This document shows positions 57,255 through 64,000 of a DNA stretch of 64,000 bases, piece after piece. The stretch is taken from positions 48,575,001-48,639,000 of the forward strand of contig CM074856.1 in the NCBI GenBank assembly GCA_037501455.1, written 5' to 3'. The position numbers and the translations under genes are program-made. The stretch comes from Lantana camara. Taxonomy: Eukaryota > Streptophyta > Magnoliopsida > Lamiales > Verbenaceae. Position 1 is the first letter of the stretch, and each line of letters starts with the position of its first letter. The notes below the pieces were generated by a model. That model was not told where the DNA came from, did no database searches, and saw nothing but the letters and a program-made list of their open reading frames with translations.

Positions 57255-60200
57255 TTAAAACAACTTGTACCATTCATATGGCTTGGGGCTGAGAGTATCT
57301 TCTATTTGTTTCATTAACTCTTTCTGATTATAATATGCAAAATCTTGAAGGAGGGATTTCTCAGCATTATAATCCTTGAAAATCTTCAACATCTGGATTC
57401 CATGTCTCAGTTCGACCTGAAATGGAGTAAAATTGACAAATAAGTCGAGCATGCATACAACTGAAATGCTTTCGAATCATTTCAGGAGTTATTTCAATAG
57501 TCAGAAGAAACAAGAAAACATAAGAGATGGTTAAATAAACTTGCAATAATGAGGCTTGCAACAGATTAAAATCTACTGTCCATGGTGTCTAGACGGAAGA
57601 GAAACTATCTAATAAGCAAAAATATTGTAAGAAATGGTCTTACTCGTCCTCTTTGTTGGCTAATCTGCGTTACCACACAACCAACAAATTTCTACAACTT
57701 TTCATGGAAGTCCTTAAACATATTGCAGTTAGAATATCATTTCAGCCGTTTTTTAATATCTCAATTAGATTTATGGGTTCGGAAATCTGGTAAGGACATA
57801 AAGCACTTGTTCCAAAAAGTAATTTTTCAGAGGAAACAATACCTCTTGTGGATTTAGACTCTGAGTAACAGGTTCGCCTCCATTATTTTCAAGAAATATG
57901 TTTTCTAAGAGATGACTAGGTACATCTTTGATGATATGCCACTTGACAGGAAACTGCCCCCTCCAATTCCCGATCCAGTAATCACCCATGTTTCCATAAG
58001 CAACTGGCCCAACCATCTGTGCTACGCCAACAAATTTTCCACTCTCATTAACCTGCAGGAAGTTATTACATTTTTTCATAAGTGTGGTTTAAACAGAACG
58101 ATGCAAGCTTTTCACGGAGAAAGGATGCAATAAAATATTCTCATTTAATACTTATTTAAGAATATTTGGTTCTAAGCTCATAAAAATAATAGCATGTGTT
58201 GAGTCAAATAACAGCGTAACAGGGGAAGTTTTTGTAATTTCTCAAACCTTAGGAGAGGTTTTCGTAGTTAAATCAAACCTCAAGTTATGTTTGTGCAATT
58301 ATCCCTTAACCATATCAAAACTGTGATTTGATGCTCGTTTACGCAACCCATGAGGAAAGGATCAAAGGCCATCACAAAAGTGTGATTACATTCAACAGAT
58401 TCAGCACATTTTGGCTACTACTAACCACAATATATGGTCCTAGCTCTTTAAAGCACTCACTTGCTCCTCAAAGAGTGGACATTAACAAATGCAGGTACAG
58501 TCAGTCAAGAAGTTCAAGAAACTCACCGAGAAAAAGAGGAATACAGGACATCTCACTATCTCTGCTTCAACATAGGCAACAGCAAGCATCAAGTTTCCAC
58601 TATTTGTGCTTGCCCAAGCTCCATATTTTATACTTCTATGAATATTGTCCTCGTTGGAAGACCTCATAACAAAAAACTTTGCACGCTCATAGTCAGTCAT
58701 GAAATTTGGGGAGTTGCAATCGATGTGATACCCAGAAGTCGATTCAACACCTCCATCACCTGATGCTGAACTCTTGCCTTTTGGATTTGAATCCCTTGGT
58801 CCCATGATTTCATATTCATATCCCTACCATGTTCGAAGTCCAATCAAAATGAATTGATTTCACAGCAGACATTTAGGATATGTTTCATAAAATTATCAAA
58901 CCTACCTGTGGAACACTTTGTTCACCTGAAAGACTTTGAAGTCCGAGGACACTTTGTTCAGCCTGTGAAGCGGGACATGCAGAAGTATCATCTCGTTGGC
59001 CACGTGAAAGTAGGGAATTGTAGTTGGATTCATGGCCATGTGGACGCATTTGATCTGGAGAGAGCCGTTGACCACCACCCATTAATGGGAACGGGCTCCC
59101 AAAGGAAGCATGAGGCGGAACCTGTCCATATGCCATCTGGGAGAGGCCATAGCCGTTGGGAAATAAGAACGGCGAGTTATCATTGTACATTGCCTTCAAC
59201 AAGATTGAACACAACATTTAGTAACTAAGACAGTCCGTCTAGAACTAAATCATACATTTGCAACAAAATTATCAATTGCTACCTGTGGTATTGCATTGAA
59301 GTTGTTGGCATCAACATAGTCTTGTGAAGGGGGACGTGCAGAAGTAACTTGTTGTGGGCCACGTGAAACTGGACGATAGTAAGGCATACTAGAATGCATT
59401 TGATCTGGTGAGAGCCATGGGCCATCGCTCATTCTTGGGACCCAAGAGGGAGCACGAGGTGGAAACTGTCTATATGCCATCTGGGAATGGTCATAGCCAC
59501 TGGGAAATAAGAACACCTGGGGCTGATAAACACCTGTTCCTTCGCTCCTACTACTTCCTGATGAGGATGATTCAGCCTGTGAAAGAGTATGTGCAAAAGT
59601 ATCATCTCGTTGGCCACGTGAAAGTGGGGAGTTGGAGTTGGATTCATGTGTCCCCGAGGAATTGGTGCTAGGCATCTCTTTGCAATTTTCCGGATCACAT
59701 GAGCTGGGCACATCAGGAGTCAGAGACTGATTTGCTGATACATTGCTTTCATCTTTTGGCCTAATTGTCTGGATAATGGATTCAATGAAAAGTACTGACG
59801 AAGCATATCAACTAAGCTTATAACAAAATACAGCTTTAAAGGATGAAAACAAAGAAAAGTATGCACTGATTAACTCACCTGTTCTGGAACATTATGCAGC
59901 TCAACATCTTCGACGCCTACATTCCACAGGAAATCCAAGTTTCAATACAAGGGAAAGAGATTAAATATTTAGCAGCAATATACAGAAATCGCTAAACATG
60001 TCAGTTACAATCTCAAAAAATTTATCGGTCAAGACTCAAGAAACAAGAACACCAACCATTTAAGCGAGAACATATGACATATGGCTCAAAACAAGAAAAT
60101 ATAGAAAAGATAAACCGACAATAAACACCTGTTCCTTCCCTCCTACTACTTCCTGATGAGGATAATTCAGACTGTGAAGGGGGACGTGCAGAAGTATCAT

Positions 60201-61730
60201 GCCGTGGGCCACGTGAAACTGGGGAATTGGAGAGGGAGTCACGTGTCCCCGAGGTGCTAGGCATCTCTTTGTAGTTTTCAGGAGCGGATGAGCTGGGCAC
60301 ACCTGGAATCAGAGACTGATTTGCTGATACATTGCTTTCATCTTCTGGCCTAATTGTCTGGATAGTGGACTCAAAGCAAAGCAGTGAAGAAACATATCAA
60401 CTAAGCTTATAATAACATACAACTTTAAACGAGGAAAACAAAGAAACGTATGCACTGATTAACTCACCTGTTCTGGAACATTATGCAGCTCAACAGCTTT
60501 GCCTACATTCCACAGGGAAATTCAGAGTTTCAATACAAGGGAAAGAGATTAAAAATTCACCACTAATATCCAGAAATGGCAAAACGTTTCAGTTACAATC
60601 TCAAAAATTTATCGGTCAAGACACAAGAAACAAGAACACCAACCATTTAAGTGAGAAGATATGACATATGGCCTTAAACCAAGAAAAAATAGAAAAGATA
60701 AACCGACGATAAACACCTTTTCCTTCCCTCCTACTACTTCCTGATGAGAATAATTCAGCCTGTGAAGGGGGACGTGCAGAAGTATCATGTAGTGGGCCAC
60801 GAGAAACTGGGGAATTGGAGCGGGATTCACCTGTCCCCGAGGTGCTAGGCATCTCTTCGTAATTTTTAGGAGCACTTGAGCTGGGCACACTTGGAGTTGG
60901 AGACTGATTTGCTGATAAATTGCTTTCCTCTCCTTTCCTAATTCTCTGGATAATGGATTCAAAGCAAAGTACTGAAGAAACATATCAACTAAGCTTATAA
61001 TAAAATACAACTTTAAACGACGAAAACAAAGAAATGTATGCAATCTTGATTAACTCACGGCCTGTTCTCGAGCATCACGCAGGCGCTTCTCAGCAGCTTT
61101 GCCCGCTGCATCCACAGGGAAACCAGAGTTTCAATGCAAGGGAAAGAGAAGATGACATTTCAGTTCCAATCTCAAACAATTTATCCGTCAAAACTCAAGA
61201 AACAAGAACTCCAACCATTTAAGAGAGAAGATATGACATATGGCTCAAAACTAGAAAAAATAGAATAGATAAACCGACGATAAATGCCATTCAGAAATGA
61301 AAAGATACCATAATGGTGAAAAAACGAGAAGATACAGTAAGACAAGCTTCGTTCAACAATCCAAGAATAGCACAAGAAACTCAAAATCGTACTCTTATTT
61401 ATGTATTCTCACTTTTCACATGATTTCATTACAGAGAACAAATCAGACTCCTCAAACCATGAATTTTCAGAATATACCCAATTGTTTACAGAACCAGCAT
61501 ATTACGAATGAGCCCTAAACTGAATTTCACCCAAAGAAGTTGAAGACCGGTAAATCAAACCCTTCAAGAACTCTTTCCAATGCAGATTGCAGACACTCAT
61601 AAATTACATAAACCAAGAAATGCAGAAGAGTAAAGAGAAACCCATAAATGATTAACAGTAGAAATGAGGACGAACCTGAAGGACTGAGGGACGGGAATTC
61701 GTAGAGATCGTCGAAGTCCTGGTAATCCAT
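57255..61730 (-). CDS. YTH-domain protein, ECT-like m6A reader, copy 3, with a triplicated exon cassette
   Basis: Eleven exons can be joined in frame: 61730-61676, 61105-61059, 60945-60708, 60502-60468, 60357-60120, 59916-59879, 59768-59283, 59193-58906, 58823-58527, 58052-57843 and 57416-57255, for 697 aa. The N-terminus begins MDYQDFDDLYEFPSLSPS. The YTH domain (from about residue 520) has YERAKFFVMRSSNEDNIHRS, AWAS, CPVFLFFS, GDYWIGNWRGQFPVKWHIIK, LENNGGEPVT and QMLKIFKDY, and the cage tryptophans are present. Exons 3+4 (273 nt) and 5+6 (276 nt) repeat a cassette also present as the beginning of exon 7. Both are phase-0 units, so either can be skipped in frame; skipping both would leave 514 aa. 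Exons 3 and 5 end at unusual C|GTCGG and T|GTCGG donors made by duplication. If these fail, translation stops soon after. Confidence 0.78.
58900..61120 (-). repeat. Three-fold exon-intron cassette in YTH copy 3, period about 588 bp
   Basis: Exon starts at 60945, 60357 and 59768 are 588 and 589 bp apart, and the preceding small exons at 61105, 60502 and 59916 are 603 and 586 bp apart. The small exons read GKAAEKRLRDAREQ, RKAVELHNVPEQ and VEDVELHNVPEQ. The large ones share NQSLTP, EMPSTSG, VSRGP, TSARPPSQ and SSSGSSRREG. The introns between are also homologous, including CTTTAAACGA and CATATCAACTAAGCTTATAA. Copies 1 and 2 have only one version. Confidence 0.88.
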
Positions 61731-62841
61731 GTCAATTAAACCCAATTACAATCCAAAAATCTACTCAAAACAGCGCCAAGAAACTGAACAAACAAGCAGA
61801 ATTCTGATCTCTCTCAGTTTGAAGTTCAAACTTGTTGGAATCAAATATCTGTATCCTCAAGGAATTGTTGGAACTCATGCATTAGAGTCTTCTGCGCTTC
61901 TTCGCGGGAGGATTTTCAAACCAACAGAACCCGGGTTTTACCGTTTGAGCTGCTTGCAAATATTATGAAGTTAATTTCAGTTTGCACCAGAATTTTTATA
62001 TTTTGTAAAAGTAGCCCTTATGTTGTAAAATATAATATAAAAACCCCATAAGTTATAAAATTTGTTCGACGCCCCCCGACTCCATTTATGTTAAACATTT
62101 CATACAAATTTCCAATAACACATATGAATGTTTTTTCAGAAAACTACTCTCAAAGATGATCTGTTTTTTTTTTTCCTCACGATGATTAAGAAATGATATT
62201 TAATATAATTAGAAGTGTTTGTTATGTAATATTGTTATTTTGGGATTAATTTTTATCAGATTTATTAGTTAAGATTAAGTTATGTTTATACATAAGTATT
62301 AAACAGATAAACTTGTATTTGATACTTGAGTTTGAAAAAAATTTCAATAAATTGTATTTAATATTATGATAGATATGTTAGATTTCAATGAGTTATAGAT
62401 AAAATTATGTTAGATATATTAAATTACATTTACCTTCAATTAGTTGTAATTTCACCTAATTGTAATATCATCTTATCAAAATACACTTCCCGTTATTTGT
62501 AATAGATCAGGTTAATCAATATTAGTGGCGGGTTTAACACAGACCAGTAATTAAGCGGAACCCGAATAACCTAATACTACTTAACTAACAAATAATAATA
62601 ATAATAATGATAAGTAAAATTAAATCTAATAAAAAGACTTAATCCACTAGAATTAACCCTTTCTAGACTAAAAATCAGTAAATGTTCAACTAAGGCCATA
62701 AACTACTATTATTATTAAATTTGAAACTAAAAATGAAATGTTAATGCTTGGTGAATTGAAATTTAATCCAAAAAATTTTAGCTATCGGCCATAAATTTGA
62801 GAAATTTTAAATTTCAATTTTCCTCTGATGTTTTAGTTAGG
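61731..62841 (-). promoter_or_regulatory. Upstream region and spacer of YTH copy 3
   Basis: The promoter block 61860-62130 aligns with 46680-47000. Beyond 62200 it is AT-rich spacer, with 62690-62830 again resembling the spacer of units 2 and 3. A trinucleotide run (AAT)n lies at 62589-62609. No gene seen. Confidence 0.5.
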
Positions 62842-62957
62842 CCTTTTTTTTTAATTTTTAAATTTTTTTATTTTTAAACACACACTCCAAGTGGTCAGAG
62901 GGATTCGAACCCGGATCATTGTCTTCGAGAAATAAACCTCAAACCACTTGATTGATC
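62842..62957 (-). mobile_element. tRNA-derived SINE, about 116 bp
   Basis: On the minus strand an A-box-like AATCAAGTGG is followed by a perfect B box GGTTCGAATCC, then TCTGACCACTTGGAGTGTGTG and an A-rich tail. An 11-bp target duplication TTTTAGTTAGG flanks it (62831-62841, 62958-62968). RNA polymerase III boxes plus an A-tail and target duplication define a SINE. It is too short and lacks acceptor/anticodon stems for a real tRNA gene. Confidence 0.82.
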
Positions 62958-62968
62958 TTTTAGTTAGG

Positions 62969-64000
62969 TTGATTACACTTAATTCCCATCTTAAATGGAG
63001 TAATTATAATTTACCACCATTTTTAGATTAAATTACATAACCACTCTTCAAAAATTAACCTAACTCCCATTTTTGTTAAAAAATTGCTGACATCAGAAAT
63101 TTTTTTAATGAAAACTCAAAAATACTCTTTGTTGACCTTTTCAACTTTTTTATTATCATATTTTTCTTAGTAGTCAACTATAATTAATTATACTAATTTG
63201 AAGGTTAAGTACAATAGTTTTAACAAAAATTTTGAACTATTATTTTTTTAATAAAATATGACCATTATTACAACTATATTCATCTTTCAACTCCAATTGA
63301 CAATACGATTTATTCATATTTTAGTTGACTTCATATATTTAGTTTGATTCGTAAAATTAGCTCAAGTTTTTTTAAAATTAAATAAGTCTTATTTTTAATT
63401 AATATATTACTTTAATTTACTTAAATAAGTATTTTTAAACTAAGCAATTTAGTATTTTGTAATAGATTTTTATGGAGAATGACATTTGAACTAATCCTAA
63501 AATATGAAAATTATAATTTGTACCATGCCATCAAAGCTCCAAAGTGGGAATTGCCCTCACTAAATTAAAAAAAAAATTCACTTAATTCGAATCAAATCTA
63601 AGTGAAAGTTTTACTACTTATATATATATGTAAGAGGAATTTATATATATATATATATTTACAAGAAATGGTTGAACATTAAAAGTTTTACTAATTATGT
63701 ATATTTAAGAGGAATTTATTTTTTATATTTACATAAAAATTTTAACATATATATTATAAATCAAAGTTTGTAATTTCAATTTATAATTAATTATTAAAAA
63801 TTAATTTATATTTGTATAAAAATAATTCAGTTTCTAATTTTGAATTAGTAATTTTATTTTCATTAAGCAAAGTAAGTAAAAAAAAAAAAAAAAAAACTCA
63901 ATAATAAATTCACCATGATTAATTATGTTTCTAATTGATCTTTAACCATAATTAATTAATTCTTACTTTTTAACTCAATATTAATAATAAAATAAATATT
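62969..64000. other. AT-rich intergenic end of the window
   Basis: Very low GC with TATATA tracts near 63620-63655 and an A homopolymer near 63880-63896. No coding frame, RNA gene or classified repeat was recognised. Confidence 0.5.

Noticed and set aside
62842..62957. tRNA gene suggested by GGATTCGAACCC
   Set aside because: Only A- and B-box-like motifs are present; no acceptor or anticodon stem, and it has an A-tail and target duplication, so it is a SINE.

Overview
The window is nuclear DNA from a flowering plant, most likely a eudicot. The evidence is GT-AG introns in gene-sized ORFs, a conserved plant Raf-like kinase, ECT-type YTH genes, and an AT-rich background packed with Ty1/copia and Ty3/gypsy LTR elements, hAT, Mutator and Harbinger MITEs, Helitrons and a SINE. 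No organelle, bacterial or viral gene was seen. The species cannot be named from the sequence.

Layout. 1-3.4 kb: gypsy-type LTR fragment, hAT MITEs and old repeats. 3.4-7.7 kb (minus): a five-exon kinase-fold gene with degenerate catalytic motifs, whose large intron holds a 1.55-kb Mutator-like element. 7.9-14.5 kb: a self-nested hAT MITE, a degenerate tandem repeat, a 766-bp Mutator MITE and a 2.66-kb LTR standing alone. 15.0-15.6 kb (plus): a small two-exon gene with a probable Myb/SANT-like fold. 15.96-19.35 kb: a foldback-like structure of 42-bp minisatellite arms in opposite orientation around a second minisatellite. 19.35-34.79 kb: one decayed minus-strand Ty1/copia element with both LTRs, primer binding site and polypurine tract. 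Its right LTR is split by a complete 5.2-kb hAT element with an 8-bp target duplication, and that hAT carries a small Helitron. 34.79-37.48 kb: the 5' part of a second hAT element from a different family, cut by the copia LTR.

39.0-42.1 kb (plus): an intact Raf-like MAPKKK gene with a 5'UTR intron. 42.8-62.8 kb: three head-to-tail copies (minus strand) of a YTH-domain gene, a predicted m6A reader. Copy 1 (43.0-46.5 kb) is open over nine exons. Copy 2 (49.7-53.5 kb) has a premature stop before the YTH domain, a damaged first splice donor, and a stretch identical to copy 1 inside a gene otherwise closer to copy 3. Copy 3 (57.3-61.7 kb) has a two-exon cassette present three times, in frame, at about 588-bp spacing; the first two cassettes end at recombination-made exon/intron junctions. 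The rest is AT-rich spacer with MITEs and one SINE.

The host genes do not form a pathway or operon. The region is best read as a few host genes (pseudokinase, Myb/SANT-like, Raf-like kinase, YTH cluster) separated by layered transposon insertions. The most unusual parts are the foldback minisatellite and the YTH cluster with its amplified exon cassette. Exon coordinates come from reading frames and splice consensus by eye and are not transcript-verified.
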